Below are positions 47,109-57,280 of a stretch of 64,000 nucleotides of DNA, piece after piece. A program made the translations under genes and the position numbers. Source of the stretch: Spirosoma validum. Lineage in GTDB: Bacteria; Bacteroidota; Bacteroidia; Cytophagales; Spirosomataceae. The DNA lies in the NCBI RefSeq assembly GCF_014699035.1, contig NZ_JACXAA010000006.1, positions 372,001-436,000 of the forward strand, written 5' to 3'. Below the pieces are notes generated by a model, which saw nothing but the letters and a program-made list of their open reading frames with translations, had not been told where the DNA came from and searched no databases. Numbering within the stretch: position 1 is the stretch's first letter; every line of letters begins with the position of its first letter.

Positions 47109-47900
47109 CTAACCCGCCGTCATACCGCCGTCTAGCTGAATTGCTTGCCCGGTAACGAAATCGTTATCATCGGAGCATAGCCAAAGAATGGCCTGAGCAA
47201 TTTCTTCTGGCTCACCTAGGCGACCAATCGGAATCCGTCGACGCATTTTTTCCTCCATATCTGGTACTTCCCGAACTAATTCGTCTACCATTGCAGAGTG
47301 GGTATAAACCGGACAAACGGCGTTGATACGGATATGTCGTCGAACGTATTCCAGGGCAGCCGTTCTGGTTAAGCCAATCACGGCATGTTTCGACGCACTA
47401 TAGAGCGCACCCATTGGCATACCCCGCACTCCGGCAATACTTGATACGTTAACGATCTTTCCGCGAGCGGGATGGTCCCGGACTGGATGGTCACCGTCTT
47501 TCTGAGTCAGCATTTGGCGAATCTGGGCCTGCATTCCATAAAATACGCCCCCTACGTTAACAGCCATCATCTGCTCAAAATCGAGGTTGGTTTGCTCCGT
47601 TAAACGGGCGTATTTCCCGCCAATGCCCGCGTTATTAATGCCAATATCCAGACGGCCATACGTATCAACGGTCTTCTGCACAGCCGCATTAATTTGATCA
47701 GCATGGGCGACATCACAGCTAACAAACAAAGCCTCACTGCCCAATTGCTGGATTTGATCAACCGTTTCCTGTCCAGCCACTTCGTTGAGTTCAGCAACGA
47801 CAACCCTTGCACCCGCTTTCGCAAACGCTAGTGCAGTGGCCCGGCCAATTCCTGATCCGGCACCGGTAATAAACGCAACCTGGTTTGTGAAGTCTGGCAT
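47109..47900 (-). CDS. short-chain dehydrogenase/reductase
   Basis: A 263-residue classical SDR. The cofactor motif GAGSGIGRA is at 14-22, NNAG near 90, and the catalytic YSASK (Tyr-x3-Lys) near 165. The C-terminal GQAIQLDGGMTAG is typical. It probably uses NAD(P)(H) on a carbonyl or hydroxyl of unknown substrate. It stands alone between convergent ybeY and the terminator of the susCD pair. Confidence 0.85.
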   Translation of the reverse strand: MPDFTNQVAFITGAGSGIGRATALAFAKAGARVVVAELNEVAGQETVDQIQQLGSEALFVSCDVAHADQINAAVQKTVDTYGRLDIGINNAGIGGKYARLTEQTNLDFEQMMAVNVGGVFYGMQAQIRQMLTQKDGDHPVRDHPARGKIVNVSSIAGVRGMPMGALYSASKHAVIGLTRTAALEYVRRHIRINAVCPVYTHSAMVDELVREVPDMEEKMRRRIPIGRLGEPEEIAQAILWLCSDDNDFVTGQAIQLDGGMTAG

Positions 47901-48021
47901 GATGTGTTGACTAAATCGTGATTAATCCCTGATCGAAAATACAATTATTTCGCAGCTCCTTTGCTTCATGTATATTAGAAGACAGGTCTTTTTTGAAAAA
48001 TCCTGGCAGTGGCATCAGCAT

Positions 48022-48053
48022 AAAAAAGCTCCCGGTTTCGCAGGAGCTTTTTT
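48022..48053. terminator. bidirectional terminator after susD
   Basis: AAAAAAGCTCC (48022-48032) and GGAGCTTTTTT (48043-48053) are exact complements with a 10-base loop. On the minus strand it closes the susC-susD transcript, 12 bp after the susD stop. Confidence 0.88.
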
Positions 48054-48065
48054 GTTGATTCCGTC

Positions 48066-49532
48066 CTATTTGATCAGTGGATTGTTGGTTAACTCGACAT
48101 CGGGGATGAAATACGTGAACCGGGTGATGCTACCACCCGTGGGCGTCTTACCAGCAGCTTTAGCAACCGCGTCGGCTCGGCCCGTACGAACCATATCCCA
48201 CCAGCGCTTGCACTCGTACATAAATTCATATCCTCGTTCCTGGAAAATCAGATCGTCGAACGCCGTTTTCGAGAGCCCCGCCGGGAAATCAGCGACGGTG
48301 CTGGTTCTGGATAGATCGACGCCATAACCCCGACGTCTGACCTGATTGACTGCATCATAGGCCGCAGACGTTGGTCCATTCAGCTGATTTTCCGCTTCTG
48401 CAAAAATCAGGTAGGCATCGGCGAACCGGTAAAGGTAAAAATCGTTCCCGGCGGCTGTTTCCTCGGGAGCGGCTCCATCGCGGTATTTACCAAACATGTA
48501 GCTAGCATCCGGAATCATGTTGGCCCGGAGCTTAACGCCACTGATGGTAATGGTATCGATCAGATTCCAGCTTCTGCGTAGGTCCCGCTTATCCCAATCT
48601 CTAACTAACGGAGCGTTTCGGACCATGAGCGCCGAAATACCACGAGCCGCCAGACCAGCCTGTAACGCCCGACCTTCGAACGCATACGTCGGCAGAAACG
48701 AGCCGAGGGCTTTTTGCTGCGAGAATTTAATGGCAAAAATCTCTTCCGAGTTAGTCGGTGCCGTTGGCGAATAGAGCGTTTCCAGCGATCTGACCAGGTC
48801 GTACCCGTATTTAGCTTTGTTATCGATCACCTCTTTGGCTTTGGCCCGCGCGTTCGTGTAATCTTTATTCCAGAGGTAGATTTCGGCCAGCATCATCTTG
48901 GCTGCCCCCTGCGTGGCCCGTCCGGTGTTGGCTTCCGCTACTTTCAGGGGTAATATGGCTTCACAAAACGTCAGATCTTTGATGATCTGGTCGATTACCG
49001 TTTTGGAATCAGACAAAGGCAGGGCGGTATCGTTCGAGTTTTGAATAGGGATTAACCGCAACGGCACTGCCCCAAACATCCGCGTCAGCCACCAATAGCA
49101 GGTTGATCGAATAAAGAGGGCTTCTCCCTTGAATGGCGCCTTGATGTCAGTACCCAGCGACTGGTCGTCGTCGATGGTTTTCAGAATTAAGTTTGCCTTT
49201 CCGATCGCTTCGTAGAAGGTGGTCCAGCGGGCCGTGTTATCCCCCCGTTGCGGCTCGAAATTGTAGTTCATGTAGTTGGTTCCGCCACCGGCCGGCAACT
49301 GACAATATTCGGCACAGCCTTCCACGTCGCGGGTGAGGGTCGATTCCCAAAGCCGTCCCCTTGAGCGGGAGAGAGGTTCGTAAGCACCAATGACAAACGC
49401 ATCCAGCAAGGGCTTGTTCAAGGTGGCAATCTGGTATTTAGCGGGGGGCACTTCTTCCAGCAGCTTGTCGCAACCCGACAAAGCTCCCAGCAGGATGGTC
49501 AAAAGAACAGGGATGATGTATGTTATTTTCAT
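48066..49532 (-). CDS. SusD/RagB family nutrient-binding lipoprotein
   Basis: A 488-residue outer-membrane lipoprotein that acts with a SusC-type TonB-dependent transporter to bind and import glycans or peptides. The lipobox is LSGC after a hydrophobic segment (MKITYIIPVLLTILLGA). The SusD domain is helical, TPR-like (KANLILKTIDDD, LFIRSTCYWWLTRMFG, AKMMLAEIYLWN), with the C-terminal ERGYEFMYECKRWWDMVRTG block. An upstream ATG overlapping the susC stop is possible, but its acidic extension would spoil the signal peptide. No hydrolase is nearby, so the substrate is unknown. Confidence 0.92.
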   Translation of the reverse strand: MKITYIIPVLLTILLGALSGCDKLLEEVPPAKYQIATLNKPLLDAFVIGAYEPLSRSRGRLWESTLTRDVEGCAEYCQLPAGGGTNYMNYNFEPQRGDNTARWTTFYEAIGKANLILKTIDDDQSLGTDIKAPFKGEALFIRSTCYWWLTRMFGAVPLRLIPIQNSNDTALPLSDSKTVIDQIIKDLTFCEAILPLKVAEANTGRATQGAAKMMLAEIYLWNKDYTNARAKAKEVIDNKAKYGYDLVRSLETLYSPTAPTNSEEIFAIKFSQQKALGSFLPTYAFEGRALQAGLAARGISALMVRNAPLVRDWDKRDLRRSWNLIDTITISGVKLRANMIPDASYMFGKYRDGAAPEETAAGNDFYLYRFADAYLIFAEAENQLNGPTSAAYDAVNQVRRRGYGVDLSRTSTVADFPAGLSKTAFDDLIFQERGYEFMYECKRWWDMVRTGRADAVAKAAGKTPTGGSITRFTYFIPDVELTNNPLIK

Positions 49533-49558
49533 GGTCTGAATGTCTGTTTCGGTTGGCA

Positions 49559-52555
49559 TTAAAAACTGACGGATACCCCTAGTGTAACGGATTTAACCCC
49601 CGGATAAACCCCGTTGTCGACCCCCTGCTGCAGCGAGTTACCGCTGAATGCGTTCACTTCCGGGTCGAATCCTTTGTAGTTGGTGAACGTGATCAGGTTT
49701 TGCCCTGACACATAGACATTCGCCGATTTGATCACGGTTTGATTGCCCAGCGGCAATCTATAATCCAGCCGGATGTTCCGTAAACGGACGTAGGAACCAT
49801 CTTGAATAAACAGCTCTGACCGACGGTGGACAATCCCGGCTTTTGGATTTGGGTAATAGTCGTAAATGTTGTCAATCCGATTGAACGCCGGGGTGGGTTC
49901 GGCCAGCGTAAACAGCAGTTGATTATCAATGCGATTTCCCTGTACGCTTGACCAGGTCATGGTGAAGTTGAGCCGCTTGTACCGAATGCTGTTGGTCAGA
50001 CCGATGATAGAGGTGGGATAGGGGCTACCCAAAAACTGGTTGTCGCGTCCATCGATAATGCCGTCGTTATTGATATCCTCAAAGGCCAGTTCTCCTTTAG
50101 CATCCACCCCATTGGTTTTGGGTCCATAAAAGGCCGACAGCGGATCCCCTGGTGTGATTCTGGAGTTACCCGAACTGATCGGCAGGTTATTTTTGGTGGC
50201 TATTACCTTGTTTTTATTGATCGACAGGTTGGCGTCCACCATCCAGCGTAAATCATTGGTATTGAGCAGATCAGCGCCTACTTCCAGCTCAAAGCCCTTA
50301 TTCTGAACCTGCCCTACATTGTCGATAATGGTGTTGTAGCCCGTCGACGGTGCTAACTGAACGGTGGCCAGCAGCGACGTCGTGTTTTTCACATAGTAGT
50401 CGAACGAAGCCCGGAATTTATCATTTAACAGACCAGCATCCATACCTACATTGGTTTGCGTGGTCGTTTCCCAGGTCAGGTTATCGTTGGGCAACGTAGG
50501 CGACAGACCAACCACCAGCCCCGAACCAGCCCCCTGCGCCGTGTTGATTATGTTACCAACCAGCAAGGACTGATAGGGCTGAATGGCCGGATTCCCCGAT
50601 TGTCCCCAGCTGCCGCGCACTTTCAGGTTAGAAAGCATACTAAACTGCTTGAGCCACGGTTCTTCCGACGCCCGCCAGGCTAAGCCTACCGAAGGGAATG
50701 TACCGTATTTGTGGTTTTTGCTGAACACCGATGCACCGTCCCGGCGAAGGCTGGCTGAAAACAAATACCGGTCGTTATAATTCAGCCGTAACCGACCGAA
50801 GGCTGAAACCAGGTTATTTTTGATAATGTCCGTAACAGGCTTAGAGACACTACCTGCTGCCGAGAAGTTATAATCTTTCAAATCGTCATTGATGTATTTT
50901 GACCCCAACAGCTGAATCAGGTCCACTTGAGTTGCCTGAACGGATGCTCCGACGACTCCTTCGAAATCCAGCTTTCCCAGTTTCTTTTTATACTCCATAA
51001 AATCTTCAGCGACGACGTTGATGGAGTTGGTCGTCGTCAATTGTCCGATGCCGACGCCTGAACTCAACTGTGCCAGCACAATTGGAAAATACAAATCGGC
51101 GCGAGCCGTAAAATAATCGATACCAACCCGGGTCGTGTTCGTCAGTCCTTCGATCATCTTTACGCTAAAATCCATACCGCCCTGAAAACGGGTTACGGTG
51201 TTTCTGTCCAGCGACTCTTTAGTGAACGCCAGCGGATTTTCGACATCGATACCGCTGAATGAAAATGGGCGCGGATTTCCATACGTACCGTCAGCATTAT
51301 ACGGAGCAACCGTGGGTGAGGCCAGCACCATAGCGCCAACCCCGTTTTTACCCATATAACGCGTCGGAGAATTGTCGGAAGCGGAGAACCCGTTAGACTG
51401 AGTTCGGGCAACCGTCATGTAAGTGCGAAGGCTTATTCTAGAATTCAGCTGTGTGTTTAGATTGAACCGTAGCGACCCTCTAAAAAAATTAGTCGCCAGA
51501 ATGATACCAGGTTGCGTCAGGTAGTTACCTGACACGTAGTATTGCGTTTTCTCGGTCCCTCCCGAAAAACTCAGCGTATGGCTTTGTTGCAGGGCCGATC
51601 GAACCACCTGGTCCTGCCAGTAGGTGTTGGCATTGGTGGCATTGGTCACTTCGGATGGGATGGCCAGGCTGGAATTCGTATAGTATCGCTTTGTAAAATC
51701 GAGATACTGCGTACCATCCATTACGTTCATTTTCCTTTGGATGGTCTGATTCGTAAAGCTGGCATCGTAGGTGATCCGATTCTGACCCGCCTTACCGCTT
51801 TTTGTCGTAATCTGAACCACACCGTTAGCGCCCCGCGACCCGTAAATGGCGGTGGCCGACGCATCTTTGAGAACTTCGATGCTTTCAATATCGCTTGAAT
51901 TGAAGGACGACAAGCCATTCAGCGCCCGGTTGTCATTATTGAACTGCGGCACCCCATCAATAACGAACAGCGGCTCATTTCCGCCTGCAATGGACGTAAC
52001 GCCCCGTACCCGAATCGAGACACCCGCTCCTGGCTGGCCCGAACTCTGCTGAACTTGTACACCCGTCATGCGCCCCTGCATGGCACTTTCAACGCTGGTG
52101 ACAGGCATTTCCTGAATCGTTGTCGATTTGATAGCCGCCGACGAGCCGACAAACTCAGCCCGTTTCTGATTCCCGTAGCCCGTCACTACCACTTCCTCCA
52201 GCGCTTTCGTGTCCGGTTTAAGCTGGATATTTACCACCGTTTGGGAAGCTATTTTAACTTCTTCTTTCAAATAACCTACAAACGAGAAAACAAGTACGTC
52301 GCCGGAATTGACATCAATGCTGAATTTTCCATTATTGTCAGTCGTTACACCGGCTGTAGTAGCTTTTCGGATAACGCTAACTCCCGGCAGCCCTGCACCA
52401 TTTTCATCGGTTACAGTACCCGAAATTTTTTGTATTGCTTCATGATGGGCATGAGAGGTGCTGGCCTCTGAAAACTGGACATTTGTCACGAGCACGATCG
52501 CCGTTAAAATAGCGGTGACGAACACGTTTTGTCTACACCTTACTTGATTTGTCAT
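49559..52555 (-). CDS. SusC/RagA family TonB-dependent outer-membrane transporter
   Basis: A 998-residue TonB-dependent transporter. After the signal peptide comes a carboxypeptidase-regulatory-like domain (ISGTVTDENGAGLPGVSV), the SusC signature region EEVVVTGYGNQ, a plug domain (VRGVTSI, LKDASATAIYGSRGANGVV) and a long beta barrel ending in VSF. I use the ATG at 52555 (MTNQVRCRQN); the 60-residue upstream extension begins at a GTG and lacks a signal peptide. It overlaps the susD gene region and forms a SusCD unit. No regulator or polysaccharide-degrading enzyme is adjacent. Confidence 0.92.
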   Translation of the reverse strand: MTNQVRCRQNVFVTAILTAIVLVTNVQFSEASTSHAHHEAIQKISGTVTDENGAGLPGVSVIRKATTAGVTTDNNGKFSIDVNSGDVLVFSFVGYLKEEVKIASQTVVNIQLKPDTKALEEVVVTGYGNQKRAEFVGSSAAIKSTTIQEMPVTSVESAMQGRMTGVQVQQSSGQPGAGVSIRVRGVTSIAGGNEPLFVIDGVPQFNNDNRALNGLSSFNSSDIESIEVLKDASATAIYGSRGANGVVQITTKSGKAGQNRITYDASFTNQTIQRKMNVMDGTQYLDFTKRYYTNSSLAIPSEVTNATNANTYWQDQVVRSALQQSHTLSFSGGTEKTQYYVSGNYLTQPGIILATNFFRGSLRFNLNTQLNSRISLRTYMTVARTQSNGFSASDNSPTRYMGKNGVGAMVLASPTVAPYNADGTYGNPRPFSFSGIDVENPLAFTKESLDRNTVTRFQGGMDFSVKMIEGLTNTTRVGIDYFTARADLYFPIVLAQLSSGVGIGQLTTTNSINVVAEDFMEYKKKLGKLDFEGVVGASVQATQVDLIQLLGSKYINDDLKDYNFSAAGSVSKPVTDIIKNNLVSAFGRLRLNYNDRYLFSASLRRDGASVFSKNHKYGTFPSVGLAWRASEEPWLKQFSMLSNLKVRGSWGQSGNPAIQPYQSLLVGNIINTAQGAGSGLVVGLSPTLPNDNLTWETTTQTNVGMDAGLLNDKFRASFDYYVKNTTSLLATVQLAPSTGYNTIIDNVGQVQNKGFELEVGADLLNTNDLRWMVDANLSINKNKVIATKNNLPISSGNSRITPGDPLSAFYGPKTNGVDAKGELAFEDINNDGIIDGRDNQFLGSPYPTSIIGLTNSIRYKRLNFTMTWSSVQGNRIDNQLLFTLAEPTPAFNRIDNIYDYYPNPKAGIVHRRSELFIQDGSYVRLRNIRLDYRLPLGNQTVIKSANVYVSGQNLITFTNYKGFDPEVNAFSGNSLQQGVDNGVYPGVKSVTLGVSVSF

Positions 52556-53124
52556 AGGAAAAGGGGGAGGGAAAAGATGAATCAGACATATTGCAAATCG
52601 TTGGGCAAAAGACGAGTTGACTATCCTGCCCTGGAGGTATTCCTTCAAGGCAGCCAACGAACTGATCGAGTTGGCAGAAAATACGCTGGAATTAGATCGT
52701 AGAATACTATAAGGCATATACTTAAGTACTTGCACATAAAACTAGTAAGTAATTATACCTGATTTTTACTTAGAATAATATCAATAATTTTTTGATTTTT
52801 TACGCAATCGTTCCCGGCAACGTTTTCAGGCCATTTTTATCATACTAGACTCAGGTCCATTAGCTAGATGGCTCGTTGTCCTTGCTTGCTACCAACTTAT
52901 ACACTGGCACGAAACCAGTACACATAGTGGCTGAGGCTGACCGAATTACTAATGATGCTGTCTACCTCTGGGATTGTGGGCTGAAAAGATGCCGCGTTAT
53001 AGCGGATTGCCGGAGTATAGTAGTGTATGAAAACTGATTGCTCATTTCTACCGTTTCGTGCTGTTCTAAGGCAGCTATAATCTGAGTAGTGGCAGCGGAT
53101 ATGCTATAATAGGTACGTACAAGG

Positions 53125-53194
53125 CAATAACGGGATCAGGCAACGGGGAGTCAGCTATAAGCATCTGACTCCCCGTTGCCTGATCCCGTTATTG
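53125..53194. repeat. perfect 30-bp inverted repeat
   Basis: Bases 53125-53154 and 53165-53194 are exact complements with a 10-base loop. It lies about 570 bp upstream of susC and 87 bp from the kinase stop. It is separate from the terminator-like hairpin at 53219-53274. Confidence 0.85.
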
Positions 53195-53218
53195 AGAATA
53201 CGCTTTTGTTGCGTTGGT

Positions 53219-53274
53219 CCCTTCGCTCACCAAGTTATTCGACTTGTTTCAAATAACACGGTGAGCGAAAGGCC
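53219..53274 (-). terminator. imperfect hairpin after the PfkB kinase gene
   Basis: CTTCGCTCACC on one side and GGTGAGCGAAAG on the other, plus TTATT/AATAA inside, form a stem with a small bulge. On the minus strand it lies just after the kinase stop codon. Confidence 0.55.
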
Positions 53275-53280
53275 TGTGTA

Positions 53281-54195
53281 TTATAGTCCGAATGCTGACA
53301 ATGTAACGAACTCATTTACACGAGCTTGAATTTCTTCCTGCGTCAGGTTCATAATACGTTCAGCACCAAACTTTTCTACGCAGAACGACGCCATTGCTGA
53401 ACCATAAATGATAGCCCGTTTCATGTTATCGAACGAAGTATCATCGGTTTTGGCAATGTGTCCAATAAAACCACCGGCAAACGTATCGCCCGCACCGGTC
53501 GGATCAAAAACGACTTCGAGTGGCAACGCAGGAGCAAAAAATGTACGGCCTTCACTGAAAAGTAACGCACCGTGTTCGCCTTTCTTAATGATAACCGTTT
53601 TTGGCCCCATCGCTTGAATTTTGGCGGCTGCTTTCACCAACGAATACTCGTGGGTCAGCATTCGGGACTCTTCGTCGTTCAGCACCAGAACGTCAACCAG
53701 CTTCAACAAACTCATCAGATCAGCGTTTGCAATATCAATCCAGAGATTCATTGTGTCCAGCACGATCAGCTTTGGTCGTTTTTGCAGCCGCTCAACGACA
53801 AGTTGCTGAATAGAGGGCGCGGTGTTTCCCAGCATTAGATACTGGCAGTTCTGATACGAGTCTGGAATGATTGGATCGAAGTTTTCCATTACATTCAGCT
53901 CCGTCACCAACGTATCACGCGAGTTCATATCGTTATGATATTTCCCCGACCAGAAGAACGTCTTCTCCCCTTTCCGAACCTGTAATCCCTCGGTATTGAT
54001 GCCATGCTGAGTCAGATCATCAATCATGGACTGCGGGAAATCATCACCTACAACGGCAACCAGATTATTTTCTTTCGTGAAATACGAAGCCGACAGCGTG
54101 ATATACGTAGCGGCACCGCCGATGATTTTGTCGGTCTTGCCGAACGGGGTCTCCAGTGCGTCGAACGCTACGGACCCAACAGTTAATAGACTCAT
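53281..54195 (-). CDS. PfkB family carbohydrate/nucleoside kinase
   Basis: A 304-residue kinase of the ribokinase fold. The N-terminal GGAATYITLSASYF and the C-terminal signature DPTGAGDTFAGGFIGHIA, with its catalytic Asp in GAGD, are intact. LVLNDEESRML matches the middle motif. Family members phosphorylate ribose, fructose, adenosine or related compounds; the exact substrate is not clear. It lies 11 bp after an acyltransferase-like gene and probably shares its transcript. Confidence 0.84.
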   Translation of the reverse strand: MSLLTVGSVAFDALETPFGKTDKIIGGAATYITLSASYFTKENNLVAVVGDDFPQSMIDDLTQHGINTEGLQVRKGEKTFFWSGKYHNDMNSRDTLVTELNVMENFDPIIPDSYQNCQYLMLGNTAPSIQQLVVERLQKRPKLIVLDTMNLWIDIANADLMSLLKLVDVLVLNDEESRMLTHEYSLVKAAAKIQAMGPKTVIIKKGEHGALLFSEGRTFFAPALPLEVVFDPTGAGDTFAGGFIGHIAKTDDTSFDNMKRAIIYGSAMASFCVEKFGAERIMNLTQEEIQARVNEFVTLSAFGL

Positions 54196-54206
54196 GTGTA
54201 TTTAGT

Positions 54207-55403
54207 TTATTTCTTGCGCCCAATTACCGGGCAACGTTTGAATGGTTTGGTCTCGTCGAACAGTTTACGATACGTAATGTGGGTTTTAACGATTTTTGAT
54301 CCTAACTGGCTCACAAAACGTACCATAATCGGATTAAAATCACCGACCCAGTTCATTTCCAGTTCGGTGTATTGAAAGTTATGATTACGATCAGCTTCAT
54401 GCGGCATACGTAACGCAATGGCCGCTTCTACCCCCTTTCCCTGATGCTCTGGCGCTACACCAAACACGACGCCAAATGCTTTGTGGTTGGTTTTCAAGAG
54501 CATGTGCCACAGAAATTTCAATTTTCCAATCAGATCCAATTTACCATTAACGTGCTTAAATACCTGATTCAGTTCGGGTAAGCAAACGAAAAAAGCGACA
54601 GGCTCATCATGATAATAAGCGAAGTAGATGATTTTTTCATCAATAACCGGCTTTAGTTTCGACATCAGTAACTGCGCCTGTTCAGCCGACATCTCTTTAA
54701 CGCCACTATGTCCACCCCATGCTGCGTTATAAATGTGTCGAAATTGCTCAGCCGCAGCCGGAAGGTGTTTCTTATCAATCGTTCGGAAACTGTAATCGGG
54801 ATTCTCGTAAATCCGTTGGGCACGATCTTTTACAGCCTGCGACATATCGACCAGTTTCGACCAGGTCGTTGGAATGCCGAACGTAAACTGCTTAAAATAA
54901 TCTTTGAAGCCGTAATTCTCAAAAAGTAGAACGTAGTACGGCTTGGTGTAGGGCATGCAATAATTGGGCTCCCGGTCGAATCCGTCGACCAGAAGTCCCC
55001 ACCAGCGATCGCGATCTCCGAAATTAATCGGTCCGTCCATCGCTTCCATACCTTTGCTCTGAAGCCACGATTTGGCCGCATCGAACAGTATGAAAGCGGC
55101 TTTCTGGTCGTCAATGCATTCAAAAAAGCCACAGCCTCCGGTAGGCTGATCGTTATCAAGATTGGCAATTTCGTAGTCGACGAAAACCGCGATACGTCCG
55201 ATTGTTTCTTTTTTGTCGTTCAGCAGTAAATACCGAATGCACGCTCCGTGCTCGAATCGTTTGTTGCGAGCGGGGTCAAATACTTCCTCAACATCGGTAT
55301 CCAATGGGCGAATCCAGCACGAATCATTGCGATAGAGTCGTACCGGAAACTGGATAAATTCTTTCTGATAGTTGGCGTTAGCGCCTACCTCAACTATCTG
55401 CAT
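54207..55403 (-). CDS. GNAT-like conserved protein of unknown substrate
   Basis: A 398-residue cytosolic protein without signal peptide. The C-terminal half resembles a GNAT fold (KIIYFAYYHDEPVAFFVCLPE; FGVVFGVAPEHQGKGVEAAIALR, the acetyl-CoA loop). The N-terminal half (YRNDSCWIRPLDTDVEEVFDP, DGPINFGDRDRWWGLLVDGF) looks conserved but I cannot name it. An acyltransferase acting on a lipid or amino compound is plausible but unproven. It precedes the PfkB kinase with an 11-bp gap. Confidence 0.65.
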   Translation of the reverse strand: MQIVEVGANANYQKEFIQFPVRLYRNDSCWIRPLDTDVEEVFDPARNKRFEHGACIRYLLLNDKKETIGRIAVFVDYEIANLDNDQPTGGCGFFECIDDQKAAFILFDAAKSWLQSKGMEAMDGPINFGDRDRWWGLLVDGFDREPNYCMPYTKPYYVLLFENYGFKDYFKQFTFGIPTTWSKLVDMSQAVKDRAQRIYENPDYSFRTIDKKHLPAAAEQFRHIYNAAWGGHSGVKEMSAEQAQLLMSKLKPVIDEKIIYFAYYHDEPVAFFVCLPELNQVFKHVNGKLDLIGKLKFLWHMLLKTNHKAFGVVFGVAPEHQGKGVEAAIALRMPHEADRNHNFQYTELEMNWVGDFNPIMVRFVSQLGSKIVKTHITYRKLFDETKPFKRCPVIGRKK

Positions 55404-55660
55404 TACAGCGTTGGAGATGGTCAGTTTTTAAAACAAAACGCGAATATAGCCAAAAGTGACGGGGCCTCTTTGGTTAACCTACCGTTTTCCCCGAACAATC
55501 CGTAACTTCGCCCTATTAAACAGGATCTTTTCTGCCATGTTGACGAAGGAAATTTACGTTTTACGCACACACTGTTGTCGCTGATTTAGTAACCTCTACA
55601 CTACCTATGCCGCTCGGCAGGTCTATTCCTTTGTCAATTCCAGAAACAGGTAATCAACCT

Positions 55661-57175
55661 ATGCAACCGCTTCATTTATATAATACCCTCGCTCGCAAAA
55701 AACAATTATTCGAACCACTCAGCCCGCCTTACGTAGGCATGTACGTCTGTGGTCCAACGGTCTATAATTACGTTCACCTTGGCAACGTCCGTACGTTTCT
55801 GACATTCGATACGCTATATCGTTATCTAACATTTATCGGCTATAAAGTACGCTACGTCCGTAACCTCACCGATGTGGGCCACTTAGTCGGCGATGGTGAC
55901 GAGGGCGAAGATAAAATCGGGCGAATGGCTAAGCTTGAGAAGGTTGAGCCGATGGAAATCGTGCAGCGCTTCACGAACGATTTTCACACCGTAATGACCC
56001 AGTTTAATACGTTACCGCCCAGTATTGAACCAACGGCAACGGGTCACATGGTTGAACAAATTGAAGCCGTGCAGGCTTTGCTGACGAAAGGACTGGCTTA
56101 CGAATCGAATGGCTCGGTCTACTTCGACATTGATACGTATAACCAGCGCGGTGGTAATTACGGCAAGCTCTCCGGCCGGATTCTGGAGGATCTGCTCAAT
56201 GAAACCCGTGAGTTAGATGGACAGTCCGAAAAGCGTAGTCCACTTGATTTTGCCATCTGGAAACGAGCGGCTCCCGAGCATATTATGCGCTGGAACTCGC
56301 CCTGGGGTGAGGGTTTTCCAGGCTGGCATCTGGAGTGTACGTGCATGAGTACCAAATATTTAGGCAAGCAGTTTGACATTCACGGCGGAGGTATGGACTT
56401 AAAGTTTCCGCACCATGAATGCGAAATTGCCCAGGGCGACGGACTGACTGGTCATGATCCAGTACGTTACTGGATGCACTCGAATATGCTGACGGTTAAT
56501 GGCCAGAAAATGTCAAAGTCGCTGGGCAACTCTTTTCTGCCTTCCGAGTTGTTCGCAGGAAGCCATTACCTGCTCGAACAGGCCTATAGCCCCATGACAG
56601 TACGTTTCTTCATGCTCCAGTCACACTACCGCAGCACCCTCGATTTCTCGAACGATGCGCTCAAAGCAGCTCAGAAAGGTTATCGTCGTTTGGCAAACGG
56701 ATTACGTATCATCAAAATGATGACGTACCAGGCTGGTGAAGGTGAGCCCGGCGTGGATTCGCCCAGCGTGGATTCGCCAGATGAGACGAAGCAGCAGGAT
56801 ATTCGGCAGGCGGTTCAGCAGTTTTACGATGCGATGAATGATGACCTTAATACGGCCGTCGGCATTGCGCAGTTGTTTACGCTGCTGAAGTATATCAACA
56901 TGCTTTATCTGCAACAGCTTCAGGCATCGGCGCTTGGCGAAGACGTATTTAATCTGCTTAAAGAATCGTTTGTTACGTTCATGCAGGATGTACTTGGCCT
57001 TAAAGAAGAAGGTACGTCTAATCAGCCGGTTCTGGAAGGTCTGTTAACCTTATATCGCGAGTATAAAGAGCAACGCCAATACGACAAAGTCGATCAGATA
57101 CGTTCGTACTTCAAGGCACAGGGACTGGCTATCAAGGATATGAAGCACCAGATTGACTGGGCGTATGAGGAATAA
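55661..57175 (+). CDS. cysS: cysteinyl-tRNA synthetase
   Basis: A 504-residue class I aminoacyl-tRNA synthetase. Cys30 in [16 protein letters not shown] begins the zinc site and the HLGN variant of the HIGH motif (39-42). The zinc ligands continue in HLECTC and FPHHECE; KMSKS lies at 283-287. I use the ATG at 55661; another ATG 18 codons upstream would add an unconserved tail. A promoter candidate TAACTTCG (55503-55510) has a one-base mismatch. Confidence 0.95.
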   Translation: MQPLHLYNTLARKKQLFEPLSPPYVGMYVCGPTVYNYVHLGNVRTFLTFDTLYRYLTFIGYKVRYVRNLTDVGHLVGDGDEGEDKIGRMAKLEKVEPMEIVQRFTNDFHTVMTQFNTLPPSIEPTATGHMVEQIEAVQALLTKGLAYESNGSVYFDIDTYNQRGGNYGKLSGRILEDLLNETRELDGQSEKRSPLDFAIWKRAAPEHIMRWNSPWGEGFPGWHLECTCMSTKYLGKQFDIHGGGMDLKFPHHECEIAQGDGLTGHDPVRYWMHSNMLTVNGQKMSKSLGNSFLPSELFAGSHYLLEQAYSPMTVRFFMLQSHYRSTLDFSNDALKAAQKGYRRLANGLRIIKMMTYQAGEGEPGVDSPSVDSPDETKQQDIRQAVQQFYDAMNDDLNTAVGIAQLFTLLKYINMLYLQQLQASALGEDVFNLLKESFVTFMQDVLGLKEEGTSNQPVLEGLLTLYREYKEQRQYDKVDQIRSYFKAQGLAIKDMKHQIDWAYEE

Positions 57176-57180
57176 GAAAT

Positions 57181-57274
57181 GTTATTTCCTGTCATTCGTA
57201 GCCATAGGTCATTAAACCAGAATATCTGATTAGAGATCAAAGGCTATAGATGACCCCGAATGACGATCAATAAC
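57181..57274 (+). other. structured spacer between cysS and the M28 gene
   Basis: Nested complementary segments GTTATT/AATAAC (57181-57186, 57269-57274) and GTCATTCG/CGAATGAC (57191-57198, 57257-57264) enclose about 60 bases. It may act as the terminator of cysS or as the leader of the next gene. No T-run follows. Confidence 0.45.
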
Positions 57275-57280
57275 CATAAA

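Larger units (their letters stand above)
52556..53280. other. 725-bp intergenic region upstream of susC
   Basis: No reading frame with coding character was found. It holds the susC leader on the right of the gene, the 30-bp perfect inverted repeat at 53125-53194, and the imperfect hairpin at 53219-53274 next to the kinase stop. No exact TAnnTTTG box for susC was seen. The middle part (about 52800-53110) has no recognised feature. Confidence 0.6.

Noticed and set aside
47968..48327. Plus-strand open frame over the susD terminator
   Set aside because: It reads through the terminator hairpin and then antisense to susD.
52556..52735. N-terminal extension of SusC by 60 residues
   Set aside because: It begins at GTG and its sequence is not signal-like; a proper signal peptide begins at the ATG at 52555.
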